This document shows, piece after piece, positions 35,531 through 46,029 of a stretch of DNA of 63,138 bases. This DNA comes from Reticulitermes lucifugus. Its lineage: Eukaryota > Arthropoda > Insecta > Blattodea > Rhinotermitidae. Positions within the stretch are counted from its first letter, which is position 1. Each line of letters opens with the position of its first letter. The notes beneath the pieces were generated by a model. The model was not told where the DNA came from, did no database searches, and saw only the letters and a list, made by a program, of their open reading frames with translations. The position numbers and the translations under genes are program-made. The stretch is from NCBI GenBank assembly GCA_026260175.1, contig JAKCWW010000034.1:86992-150129 (forward strand). Direction: 5' to 3'.

Positions 35531-38500
35531 AAAACTTACTCCAATGATGCTACACGATAGCTTAACTCAGAAGTAGGCTATATAAAATTTGTTATAGGAA
35601 TTTCATTTTGGTACATATCGATCCAAAACATTCCCTACATTACGTCTGCACGAAGCTCAGATTTGATTTAACCATTTTTGTCAGAAATCGTTTATTTTAC
35701 AATAAATGTGTAGCCTACATACCGTAAATTGCGAATCATTAAGAAGTAAAATATTTTCATGAAACATTGTTTCGATGTGGTAAATATTGAATTAGATACT
35801 AATAAGGAATTTTTGGTGGTTGTCTTGAGATTTATGAGTTTGTATCTGGAATAGTAACTGAATAATTTACAATAAATGAATATGACAGTAAGTGAGGTAT
35901 GAAGCATCGCAAATAAATCCTTTAAAAAAACAGGCGCACTTGAAAAAGTCTTACCGTTTCCTGTTTTATTATGAATACCAATAGAGCGCACTCGACTTCT
36001 CAATATTAACTCAATGAGAAAATAAATCAAAGCTGCATGGACACTTTATCCTACCAGACTGGTCACATGTTACAACTGTTACAAACATTTGCAGAGACCA
36101 TCTCTTACATATATGTAAATTACAAACAACTGAAAGCGGTGTTCCTATACAACTAGCCCGGCGGGTAATGTTCTGTAAGAAAGATTGTTTGCGTATTTCG
36201 TAAAGTTGGAAGTTGATGTCATAAACTTGTACACAGAAGCATTAAAAATTATATGATACATTCTTAGAAAATGTTAGTTTTTGTACCTTTTCCTTGAACA
36301 AACTGCAAAGTTTTGTTGTGTGATTTCGATATTTATTACTGACAACTTTAATCATTTGTGCTGACAGCCACGGCAAAGTGTGTTTTCTTTAGGTCATGTT
36401 ATTTTGGACACCACACACACACAACTGGCAAGCAAAGTGACTAATATAAACACTTTAGCTTAACTCTAACACTAGCAAGCTTCTATAATAATTTCTCTTT
36501 GGATATTTTCTTTAGACTGCGTCTTCCCCGTTTCTGGTTCACTCAAGTGCCTCTAAAATTAGAATGCACCTCTTGTAAACCAAGACAGAGTACCTGAGGG
36601 CTCGATTGTATCGTGTGAAACCAAAGGCAAGCGTTGCGGGACTCAATATTACCATAGTGGTCACGGTTCCGAAGGATTATATATCGTAACTATTATTTTA
36701 GTGACTGTTGTTACCATGTCACGTGTTACATGTCAGAAGTTTTATCATGGATATAAAATGAATGTATCTTATATATACCAACTTTGGAGCCTATAAAGAT
36801 AAAGTCATTAGCAATCAAAATATTTTCCTTGCCATAGCAAAAGCTGACTATACTTCCCAGTGTGAAATTCCGATATGATTTTAAGGGGAAAGCGCATCCA
36901 ATTAATTTTATGTTAATTACATGCTAAAGAACTCCATGGAACACGCTCACACTTGAGAAGCTGACAGTCGAAAAGCAGCAGGTTAAACAGTTCTCCGACT
37001 TTTGTTGAACTCGTTTTATTATATGTGACTGCAGAAACTCGCAAATGGACTTTTCCTGAAGTAGGTAAGTTCAATGACATAATCTCCTTTTTTTTCTGAA
37101 CATTGTCCATGGTGTATTTTTTAATTATATCAGAGGAATTGAACAAAAAGCATAAGCAGTATTAAAGTAGGCTTCATGAGTTCTGTTCGGAACTCCTTAT
37201 TTTGACTGGCTTGATTACAGTGTTAGATTTACCTTCAGTGTAATCACAACCTCACTAGTTAATTAAACGTACTTAACCTTTTAAAGCCCAGTGTTAAGTA
37301 CAAACACGACCTTCTGTGTATTTATGTGTTTCGTGTGATCCTCCCAATAAATAGCGAAAATTTCCCCATAAAGCACTGAATAATTAATTTTATAAAGGAC
37401 AGTGAATGTGTTCTCTGTGAAGTATATGAACTTTTACATGTAATGTAGACGAAAGTCAGTCTTCGAATGGGTGAACTCACCTTTAACCAATGCGGAGCAA
37501 ACAGTTGTAAAACACCTTATACGAGTATGTGTAAAATGCCATAAGCGAAATCCGAAAATTTTGTCAAAAATCAGTACCTTTTTTTATACGTCACAAAACG
37601 TATACAAATCGAAACACCAATGGTAATGAACCAAGTATGGACAGCGTTAATTGCAATTTATGTCGTTCTGGTTATTATTTTGTCTTGATTCTGCTGATCT
37701 GCCGTCAGAACACTATTAGGTACTGGTCTTTGGTAGCGATCCTGATTTCTATGTTTATCATGAATCTCTTTCTACAAGTTAGATTGATACTTATGTCCAA
37801 ACAACACCCAAGTTATTTACTGCTATCACATATCTACCACCAGGTGGTAATGCTGCGTCCTGTTTTTGATCTTCCTGCAGGGAGTAGTCAAATAAATATG
37901 GAACTTGGTTTAATAAACATCCGAGCTGGAAAGCAAGTGCTGACGGAGTTTTATTAACTTGCAGCTATACCGAAATTCAAACACGGGAAGGTTTAAGATT
38001 CACACAAATCTGCTTTGTTTCTTTACACTAGCTAGTCGAGTTATAGCTCTACCTTCTGAAGCCTTTGAATGCTGAGACATTAAGCACGTTAAGAACAACT
38101 TTTATAAATTTAATTTAGGGTTCAAACGGAAGAGAATTCCATCTTTGGAAAGTCAGAAATTATTTTACCGCTCTTTCTTTGACAGACATCAATAAAATTT
38201 ACATCAATTAGAAGTTTTCCTGATGCCCGGTATGTATTGAGTTGCACTGTATTCGACGCCAAGCTAGCAAGATAACATCTTAAATTACCTTAATATAAAA
38301 TTATTATGGGGCTCCAGTGTTTATGCTACTCGACAAATATTATTAGGCTTAACAAATATCGGTGGAAAAGCAGAATGTATATTAGGCATTCGACAGAAAG
38401 GAAATGGATAAATGTTTCTTTATTGCTGATTTCTGCCAAAACTTATTCTGTGTAATAGTTTTGACAGTTCATTGACGGAGGGTACAAACCTACAGTTTCA

Positions 38501-38640
38501 CAGGAACAGCCTTTTAAATTTTAAATAACTTGTATTGCCTTCGTTGCTTATGCAAATCTACCTGAGATGTAGACATAATAAATTATGAAAAACATTTTTT
38601 AGTTGCAAATTAACTTCTTATTAAATTTACTGTTTTCGTG
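35531..38640. other. AT-rich stretch with no recognised feature
   Basis: Two frames exceed 100 codons (35692-36030 minus, 112; 37637-37957 plus, 106). Both are rich in Ile/Leu/Phe/Ser, lack domains and have no supporting context, so they are not called genes. Confidence 0.4.
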
Positions 38641-38641
38641 T

Positions 38642-38701
38642 CTCGAATGACATACCTGCGTTGTTCTGTCGTGTATGTCATACGCAGGCATGTCATTCGA
38701 G
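38642..38701. repeat. 60-nt hairpin with 20-bp stem (miRNA-precursor-sized)
   Basis: The left arm (38642-38661, CTCGAATGACATACCTGCGT) pairs with the right arm (38682-38701) over 20 bp with one mismatch, around a 20-nt loop. Pairing does not continue beyond the arms. The size is similar to an insect pre-miRNA, but an abrupt stem end and lack of lower-stem pairing argue against Drosha processing. A short fold-back repeat or a palindromic insertion is the alternative. Confidence 0.8.
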
Positions 38702-39030
38702 TCAAACGCGTTAATTCACAAACTTATATAAACTTCATCTTTAGAGTGCACGTTTCTAATAACTACACATTTTTACAGGACATATTTACTAAATCATTCC
38801 ACCACAGTATACAAAACCAAGAACCAAAAATAACCAGAGGTGTGGAGTAACACAGTGATCCATTCTACTACACTTTATTATTTCGACACGAAATTCAACG
38901 AATTTTAAGGATTTTATACAACATTTTATACGTTTTTTAACTCTGATTTTACAGTGATTGTAATAACATGCAAGACATTGCACAATATTTAAATTTTATT
39001 AACTTTGGATGTGATGTAACGTGGTTTTGA

Positions 39031-39125
39031 CCCCCCTGAGGATGGTTTACGTAAACCGAGACATATGTAGGGGTTAATTAAGACATATTAAAGTGAAAGC
39101 GAAGTGCATTCTCTTGGTTTATTTA
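39031..39125 (+). repeat. Retroelement-tail motif (CTGAGGA, perfect stem, GAGAC)
   Basis: CTGAGGAT (39036-39043) is followed by the perfect palindrome GGTTTACGTAAACC (39044-39057), then GAGACATATGTAGGGG. The flank matches that of the motif at 9705 (ACATATGTTGGGG). AT-rich sequence ending near 39125 may be the tail of the same element. The GAGAC replaces the expected GAAAC. Confidence 0.45.
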
Positions 39126-39888
39126 AACATCGAATCGTAAAATGCACGGTGAGACTAACATAAAATGTTTCAGAAATGTTTGAAGAAATGTTGGAAAATT
39201 CACAAGTAGGCGATTTTATTGTTAAACACTGTTAATCCTTGCAGGTATGTCAGCGCTATTTTACCGAGTACGGCGTATCATTCATATCATCATCGTCATC
39301 ATCATGAACTTCAATCATACCTTTACAGTACCAAAAGCTAACACAAGACAAATGCGATCTCTTGAAAATTAGTCTATTTCACAATGCAGCTCACGCAAAA
39401 CCTTTCTGAAAACGTTAGCTGACCGAAACACAACACTCCTTTGCAGGCTAGTTATTATATAAGCCTAATTATAAAAACAGTGATTAATATTGCGTATTTA
39501 CTTCAAGAATGCATCTTGCTGATACTTGCGATGTACATTAGTTCAGTGGAAAATACAGCATTAATCAAGGGTTGGCAATTATTTCAGGAAATTTCTTTAC
39601 GCGTTACTCAACTGACTGATTGTGCTGCTGTTGTTGATGATGATGATAATAATAATGTTCTTACTTCCCATTTGCACAGGTCGTTTGCCAAGATATAGGT
39701 ATCAATTTATTTTGTAAGAGTTCCTCACGGTTGTGGCTACGAAGACTACCCATTTTCTGGGAAGTGATGTCGCGTATTCGGTAAGAAATTTATAGACGTT
39801 TCGAAGGAATAAGCTATCAATATACGAGGTATATAAATAAATAGGATTTCCGTCCAAAACAACTATTAATTTATCGCAACATGGCTAC
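39126..39888. other. Unassigned stretch with short triplet runs
   Basis: Two short triplet runs are present (CAT/CGT near 39288-39305; TTG/GAT/AAT at 39629-39655). The 85-codon plus frame at 39441 crosses the second run and is not convincing. Confidence 0.35.
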
Positions 39889-39925
39889 ACGTTCCGGTCC
39901 ACCTAGAGGACCATCATCAGGCAGT
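39885..39925 (-). repeat. Retroelement-tail motif (CTGATGA, 5-bp stem, GGAAC)
   Basis: The minus strand at 39891-39920 reads CTGATGAT, stem GGTCC, loop TCTAGGT, stem GGACC, then GGAACGTG. The stem is perfect. Of the five motif instances in the window it has the cleanest CTGATGA box, but it carries GGAAC instead of CGAAAC. It is likely the end of a Penelope-like or related retroelement. Confidence 0.5.
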
Positions 39926-40149
39926 CAAACAAAGCTTCCTAAAAGAAAGTACATATGCATACAAAGTATGCACTTCATCTAAGAAGTCTAAGAAATAAAA
40001 CAAATACACTAACTTGTTTTTGTGAGATCTCATAAATTACGAAAAATTAGTTAATATATTCCTTATTGTGTCAATTAGTAGCTGTTATTTATGATAAAAT
40101 TGTCTATTTTAAAAGCAATATGTGTAAAATTTTAATTAAATATTTTAAT

Positions 40150-40342
40150 ATTTATCTTAAATCAAAATTGTGTTCAGATTTTCCTATGTTGAGGTCTACT
40201 TTATTGCGCTTCAGTCTTCTAATTTTTTAAAATATTGTGTGGCGGAAGTTGATTTCATACGGGGTACATATTTCCCTTTATTATTATATTGATACTGATC
40301 TTAATTCAAAACTTTGTTCAAATTTTCCTATGTTGAGGTCTA
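40150..40342 (+). repeat. Local direct duplication of about 48 bp
   Basis: The segment at about 40155-40200 (TTTTCCTATGTTGAGGTCTA, with an ATCTTAAATCAAAA lead) recurs at about 40297-40342 (ATCTTAATTCAAAA lead, same core) with a few changes. The roughly 95 bases between the copies are not duplicated. Confidence 0.8.
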
Positions 40343-40438
40343 TCTCCCACTACATAGTGCGTTACGTAAAAAGAGGATAAGCTTCATTACCTTATTATAA
40401 TACAAGCCTTAATTCCTTTATGGTTGACAGCATTATGT

Positions 40439-40464
40439 TGTTATTATTATTATTATTATTATAT
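40439..40464. repeat. (TTA)n microsatellite
   Basis: About eight consecutive TTA/ATT triplets, flanked by TTG triplets. Confidence 0.9.
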
Positions 40465-40994
40465 TGTTGTTAAGAATCACTCAGGTCCATTTCGCAGAAT
40501 TCTGTGAACACCGTAACGAAATGTCGGGACCTATTAATGCACATATCTCTTAGACAATCTAAGTAACAACATAAAATTCTTATTGTGTTTTAAAGGGACT
40601 GACCACACATCTCCATCTATTGTCGAGCTCTGGAAATGCGTGGAGCTTTTATTTCATTCGGCTGTAAGTTTGCGTGTGATAGTGTTTAGCTACAGGATTA
40701 TAACGTGTGCACAAACCAATTTACGCATTAAGTAATTAAAAATGTGTTCACGTTTCAATACTCTGTTTATAAAACACCTGAGCCTGAAGCACAGGAGACT
40801 ATGAGCACAGTTTCAGTTAAGTATCTCAGCCTACCTAGGAAACACTTATCCAGCAAATTGACTTTGTAATCCAAATGAGAAACTGGCACCAGCGACGCAC
40901 TCAGAAAGCCACACCATTATGAATGTAATATCACGAGCAAGTTGAAGTACACTACTGAGAGAGTGAACAAGAAAAGGATCAGCTGTCTTACTTT

Positions 40995-41145
40995 TAAGTT
41001 GAAGCTTTGGTTGGGTTCCCGGTGGGGCTGGTAGCGGGGCTGACGGGAAGACCCCATGCAGTTGCCGGGAGCCTAGACAGACTCCCCGCGGATAACTTGC
41101 TTGCTGGGGGAAAAACTTCCATCCAGCCCATTGGACACAAAACAA
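40995..41145. other. GC-rich unclassified segment
   Basis: GC-rich block (for example TTCCCGGTGGGGCTGG near 41013 and CAGTTGCCGGGAGCC near 41059) set in AT-rich DNA. Open frames run through on both strands (75 codons plus, 100 and 72 minus), as expected for stop-poor GC-rich DNA. The minus frame contains SPATSPTGNPTKAST. I suspect part of an unrecognised repeat; a short exon is not excluded. Confidence 0.3.
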
Positions 41146-41654
41146 CACAAAAGAGAAAAACCAAGTCTTCGTATTGTTTAAGGGGCGGACCTACTACCAT
41201 TATAACATACACAAAAGGTAGCTGGAAGGGGTGATAATATTGATATATACATTAGGGTTAATATTATAAAATACGTATAGTTAAATTTGATTATCCATGT
41301 CTAGACTCAATAATTAGTTTTATTCTTGTAGTACTGAAACAACACAAGGGACGACCCAAGAAATGAGGGAAAAAAATTTGAAGCCGAAACCGGCAATAGG
41401 TATTGCCTACGTATGCCATGAATTGCACAAGAAGCAGAAAAAAAGGAAAAAGTACTGACACCTATATATTAGCTTGAAATTTGTGTTCAAGAATTTTCAA
41501 GAATAGAAAATACGTAGAACATTTTTAAATTTATTCTTCGACAGTAAAATTTTTTGTAATATTAAAATTAGTTTGACTTTAGAATCAGCATGTTTCAACG
41601 TACCCGCATATATACAGAGATTCTCTCCTAATGTTGCTGTACATAATGCTTATA
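41146..41654. other. Unassigned AT-rich stretch
   Basis: Nothing recognised between the GC-rich block and the next SINE. Confidence 0.35.
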
Positions 41655-41955
41655 AGTAAAAAAGGCGAGTTGTCTCTGTGCGCAATATGAAGGCTTGTGG
41701 CGAGTAGAGGTACAGCTCTATTCATTCTTAATTTCAGCACCAAATGGAGGTGAGTAGTCAATTCCACATCTCGTCTGCTTTACTCTCCAGGAAAATAATT
41801 CCTGCTACCTATTTAAAAGTAGCTGTGTGAAATCCAGTGGCTGTCTGGACGTTTTGTAGAAAATAAAATATATTTTCCATACCGGGAATCGAAACCCAGA
41901 TCATTCAGCCCGTAACATAGTCACTACGCCAAATACGTAGAGTAGCCTGGCTCCT
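41655..41955 (-). mobile_element. tRNA-derived SINE, family B, full-length diverged copy
   Basis: The plus strand shows all family B landmarks: ATATGAAGGCTTGTGG, TTAATTTCAGCACCAAATGG, TCTGCTTTACTCTCCAGG, then a box B complement (GGAATCGAAACCC, about 41884-41896) and the tRNA-like 5' end to about 41950. No clean TSD was found. A second family B copy starts only about 90 bases to the right in the same orientation. Confidence 0.8.
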
Positions 41956-42042
41956 ATACAGGTACACATATAGGATATCAGCCTTTCACTGTCGTGTGTT
42001 TCCAAATATCCTCAAGTATTCTTTTAATAATTCAACTTTTAA

Positions 42043-42335
42043 AAAAGGTAAAAGGTACAGCTGTACCTGAGCATAAAATGAATGCACACAGGGGGAGTTA
42101 TGGTATAGCCCCACTCATTCTTAACCTGTGCACTAGATGGGGGTGAGTGGTGAGCTTCACGCACCGGCCGCTTCACCCCTGGGAAAGAACTCGGTACCCA
42201 TTGAATAGGAGGCTGGTTGGACCCCAGCCGGTCTGGACATTACAGAGATCGGAAATATTTTTGCCCCCTTAGGGATTCGGACCCCAGATCTAGACCTTAA
42301 TGCTAGTCACTATGCCGACTATGCAATCCCGGCTC
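42043..42335 (-). mobile_element. tRNA-derived SINE, family B, full length
   Basis: This is the best consensus-like copy after the one at 3752. Landmarks are CACTAGATGGGGGTGAGTGG, CGGCCGCTTCACCCCTGGG, TCGGTACCCATTGAATAGG and GATTCGGACCCC (box B complement), ending CTATGCAATCCCGGCT. The A-rich tail equivalent is the T-run/AAAAAAGG at the left. It forms a same-strand pair with the copy at 41655-41955. Confidence 0.85.
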
Positions 42336-43839
42336 TCAATAAAACATGGAGTCTAAGAACTGACTAATTTAACCCTTAGGCCCCTATGGCGTAACGTACT
42401 GTTAGACTCTTCCCTCACTTCCTTTCGTGCTTGCTTTCTTTTACATAGCTTAAATTGTAGGACTGCATGCTGCATTATTAAGAAGAACAGTCTTCAGATA
42501 TTCTGTCTCCTGAGATGTAAAATCCATGTGTTGTGATAGAAGTGTAGCTACGTTTCAGAGGAATGTGCTGCCTCCTATAACAAGTAGATAATGTATTTAT
42601 TTATCCTCCATTAAAATTACAACAACTCATGGTAAAATGCTAAAGAGAAATATTTGTTTTCTTTTATGAATACGCGCCAATGTATGCACATTCATTTGCA
42701 TTCTCTTAGAAAAGTTTTGATAATTTTTTTAGAACTTCCTTTCAGATCAGCCTCCAGTATTTTAAAGCAGACTCTTAATTCACTGTGAAAGAGCCAGTAG
42801 GACAACTCAGTATATCTCAGTGTAATTAAGGGAGTTATAAATTTAACTCTTTATTCCTTACTAATGGACAGATTCAATTGCTCTTTGATGCATACAAGAA
42901 GGGTCTGCGTCCAGTGAGTACGCAGAAATTGTGTAACTAAAAAGGTTAAACTGTATGTCGAGCAGAAACTTGATACACAGCCTCCTGTAATAACAAAAAG
43001 ACCTAACTTGAATGAAACGTCACGGCAGTGCATCCACTGTTATGTTCCATGAGTTCGCGTGCCCACTGATAGAAAATATTTACTGTTAGGATTGTGCCGT
43101 ACTGTATGCTCCCCTGTCACCACTGTATGTTGCGTTGCGTTCTCAAGTTACGCATGGAGGACACGGTATAGGGTGTAGCTAAGAGTGTAATGAATAAATA
43201 CTTGTAGATGTTCGAAAAGGGTTGATCCTACATCTTGGAAGTTGTCTTAGTTAACAGTCCTTACCTTTTTAATATAGGGCATTACGAAGGCATGGTGAGA
43301 TTTTAAGAAAATATGACGTAAATATACTAACTGTACAGAAGGGACATGGCGGTACAATCAACTTTCAAAGACGAAAATTAACATGAATAACATTAAGATT
43401 CTCTTCGTACCTTGCAGAAAACACATCCTATCTCCGTTATAAATAAAAATCTGTTAACGATGTAGAGGCAGATATTGGCTAATTGTTCTGAAATCCATAC
43501 AAAACACATAAATGCCCTATGTGGGCGGAAAGTAAGGTTTGATTGCTAAACCTGTTCTTACGTAAAGTAACTACCGAACTTTAAAAGGTTAAAAATGAGT
43601 GACTGTTGTAAACAAAAGATATCTGATGGGAGTACGAGGAAGGTAAGAAAAACATTTAGTGTCTACTTTAAGTTTCAAAAGAATAGAAGAAGAAATACTG
43701 TATTTAAATACAAAAGAAGGCCGAGTGTCAGTAACTGCTGGTTCCTCTCTCTTCTAACATAAGTACTACTGTTCAATGTCTTGTGGTTTCGACGTTAGGG
43801 AAAGAATTTTAGCAGGAGTCGAGATAAACAAGCATATAA
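42336..43839. other. Unassigned stretch
   Basis: Only short frames (60 codons or so). A slightly GC-richer region lies near 43080-43160 (contains GTTGCGTTGCGTTCTC). No repeat family was recognised. Confidence 0.35.
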
Positions 43840-43995
43840 GGGAGGATAATATTAAAGCGGATTTAAATATTAGAATGTGGGAATGTGGACTGGATTTATC
43901 TGGCTTGCGGTAAGATCCAGTAGAGGGCTTGTTTGTAGGCAGTAGTGGAACTTCGGATTTCATAAAAAGCAGGGAATATCCTGGGTAGACTCAGT
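43840..43995 (+). mobile_element. LINE 3'-end remnant (DNIK-DL block)
   Basis: The plus frame reads DNIKADLNIRMWECGLDLSG, corresponding to the WEDNIK-DLREVG-DWIDLAQ tail. The downstream part (TTTCATAAAAAGCAGGGAAT, 43957-43976) matches the 3' untranslated end of the copy at 50148 (CCATAAAAAGCGGGGAATAT). Stops interrupt the frame. The minus 65-codon frame (43766-43963) is antisense to this element. Confidence 0.6.
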
Positions 43996-45090
43996 TCCTC
44001 TACTGGGCTGCTCAGTCGAGTTTATTTCTTTTTTGGAACACTCTACTTCAAAGATTCCCGCCTTAGAAAATTTGATAATTCCCCACTCAAAATTGTCACA
44101 CGTTTATTATGTCCTGCCACATCGAATTTTGGATTAAAATTAATAACAAACCACTGCGATCAAAATGGTTTTTCATATCAGCCTGTAGGCAGTGATAAAT
44201 TTCAACAAGCATACCCCGTCAAAGATTTTGTCATCAATGGCATCAAAATCGACATGGAACTGTCAAGGACACATTTCACTTTTTGGCTTCTTCCCATCTC
44301 AGTTGCCAAAACATCTGCCCCAGCTTTATTTATCCGTTTCATGTGTGTTTCATTACTGATTTTAATCGGTTAACTCTCTGCTTTCTGTTAATATGACAAA
44401 ACCATTATTCTTTAACTCCAAAATTTTGCTCAATATAAGCCGACATTTGCCTGCCATTATATCCAAAAACATTTGTTTATACCGTAGTCTTCTCTTTAAT
44501 ATAAACTATTTTCACAAGCATCACATTAGTTTGATCTAAGCAGCTGTAATTCTGAAATCCCGTTTAAGTTTTTGTCAATCTTTTTTACTTATTATGCGAT
44601 ACATATTACGTTCCAATTAATTTTCCCTTTCATAATGTTAAAAGTAATGAATTATTTTATTATTTATTAAAATTTGATCTAATCTTAATTTATTTGGCTC
44701 TGCGTATCTAATTACACCATTAAAGAACAATACAAGCCTACGGGAAAGTACAGTTTATTAAGTGGCTGGTAGATTTTAGGCCGCATACCTGGCGGTCTGG
44801 TACATATAATAGCTTGTTCGCTAGAGACATCCAGAACCGATAACAAGCCATGTGATACGTATAGACAGGGCTTGTCTATCACCATTAGCGATCCTGTTAC
44901 TCCACCCGACGGACTGCCTGCCTCATGATGATTATTCCACAACTGAATTCATTCTCCGTCCTAGGCGATTACTGCTGTTAACGGACGGGAGACGCGATAA
45001 TCAGGGCTAATCAGATCCCAGTACCAGATATTGGTAAAACTAACTCGGGCATCTACGCATAAAACTCTCTTCCATGTAAACCAATAAATA
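43996..45090. other. Unassigned AT-rich stretch
   Basis: The 76-codon minus frame at 44712 and the 67-codon minus frame at 44961 show no domains. No SINE head or hairpin was recognised. Confidence 0.35.
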
Positions 45091-45350
45091 AAAAGGGCAA
45101 GAATGAGATAGGCAGGGCATGTACAAAGAATGCCAGAAGAAAGAGTGGTAAAGAAAATTTTCACTGGACAACCAGGAGGCAGTAGGAGGAAGGGAAGGCC
45201 CAGACTGAGATGGGTGGACGATCTGGAGGAAGATCTGAAGAAAATAGGACTAAGAGGATGGAGAAGGATGACGGAGGATAGAGAGGGATGGAGGCAGGCT
45301 ATTGCAGAGGTCCAGGCCCTTCAAGGGCTGTAGCACCGCAGATGATGATG
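45091..45350 (+). mobile_element. LINE C-terminal tail, third type, near-intact frame with one nonsense codon
   Basis: The frame runs K-R-A-R-M-R-stop-A-G-H-V-Q-R-M from 45091, then MPEERVVKKIFTGQP and onward to a TAG at 45331-45333. The stop (TAG, 45109-45111) sits where the family has Trp (RWAGHVQRM). Later blocks KGRPRLRWVDDLEEDLKKIG and GWRRMTEDREGWR are the hallmark GRPRLRW-DD-EDL and W-x-DR-x-WR of non-LTR retrotransposon tails. A short GATGATGATG tail follows the stop. It is the best preserved LINE coding fragment here (about 80 codons). It lacks the RT domain itself. Confidence 0.8.
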
Positions 45351-45355
45351 TAAAC

Positions 45356-45445
45356 CAGTAGTTCTTAACTTTTACATCCCACAGCAAACGCAGAAATTTA
45401 ATGTAAATTTCCTGTGCACCACTCCAACGTACTAAAAATAATCTC
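45356..45445 (+). mobile_element. Possible hAT-type terminus
   Basis: Begins CAGTAGTTCTTAACTTTTAC, close to the CAGTGGTTCTCAACCTTTT-type termini of many hAT elements, then CATCCCACAGCA, like their CATCCCGCGGCACACC continuation. It sits directly after the LINE tail. The opposite terminus and an 8-bp TSD were not found, so this may be a solo end. Confidence 0.35.
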
Positions 45446-45494
45446 TTGTTAATTCATATGCTTCGAAAATATTATAGAGAAAACACATAAAAAA

Positions 45495-45665
45495 GTCAAT
45501 CACATTGGTCGCGCTTTTCAAGGTTCGAACCCCAGTCGAGGCATAGACGGGCCAGGCTTATGGAAGCTACGAGTATAAACATGTTACTGTTGCGATGTTC
45601 TGCTAAAGGATGGGCCTCAGGATGGGCTGATCCCTTTGTCAAGGAAGTTTACTAAAGGTTTGTAG
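45495..45665 (+). repeat. Candidate tRNA-like SINE fragment
   Basis: A clear box B, GGTTCGAACCCC (45522-45533), is preceded by a poor box A region. The body to about 45660 is of moderate GC and does not match families A to D. It abuts the SINE C copy that follows. A fifth SINE family, 5'-truncated, is the simplest reading. Confidence 0.4.
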
Positions 45666-45674
45666 GACTTAAGT

Positions 45675-45965
45675 GGGTTATGCGGTGGCGCGTTTGGTTG
45701 AGGGACTTCGCTACAAGGCGGAAGGTTATGGGTTCGATTCCCGATGGGGTCATTGGGATTTTTCATTGACATAATCCTTCCGGCCTTACTATGGACCTGC
45801 GGTCAACTCAGCCTCTGAAAGAAATGAGTAACATGATTATCTCCTGGTGTAAACGCGGCCGGTGCTTAGGGCTGGCAACCTTGCCACCTTTGTGTACCGA
45901 TTGTCTAGAAATTCTGGGAGCCTCAACCTCCTAGAGCCCTCAGGGCCTGCTTTACCTTTACCTGT
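45675..45965 (+). mobile_element. tRNA-derived SINE, family C, full-length copy
   Basis: Head: a box A-like GTTTGGTTGAGGGAC (about 45692-45706) and a perfect box B, GGGTTCGATTCCC (45730-45742). Body: GGGATTTTTCATTGACATAA, ACTCAGCCTCTGAAAGAAAT, GATTGTCTAGAAATTCTGGG, and the tail CAGGGCCTGCTTTACCTTTA. Copies on the minus strand lie at 26209-26434 and 58615-58909. The head resembles a tRNA but lacks a proper acceptor stem, so I do not call a functional tRNA. Confidence 0.85.
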
Positions 45966-46029
45966 AGAACTTCAAGTAAGTAAATTTAATTTGTTCCCAT
46001 GATGAAGGGAACTGGAGGATTAGAGTCGC

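Noticed and set aside
37637-37957. 106-codon plus-strand frame
   Set aside because: Hydrophobic AT-type composition, no recognised domain, no transcription signals.
40475-40540. Possible further retroelement-tail motif (AACGAAATGTCGGGAC)
   Set aside because: Lacks the CTGAnGA box in the expected place on either strand.
45675-45760. tRNA-like sequence with perfect box B
   Set aside because: No proper acceptor or anticodon stem, and the downstream body recurs as SINE C, so it is not a functional tRNA.
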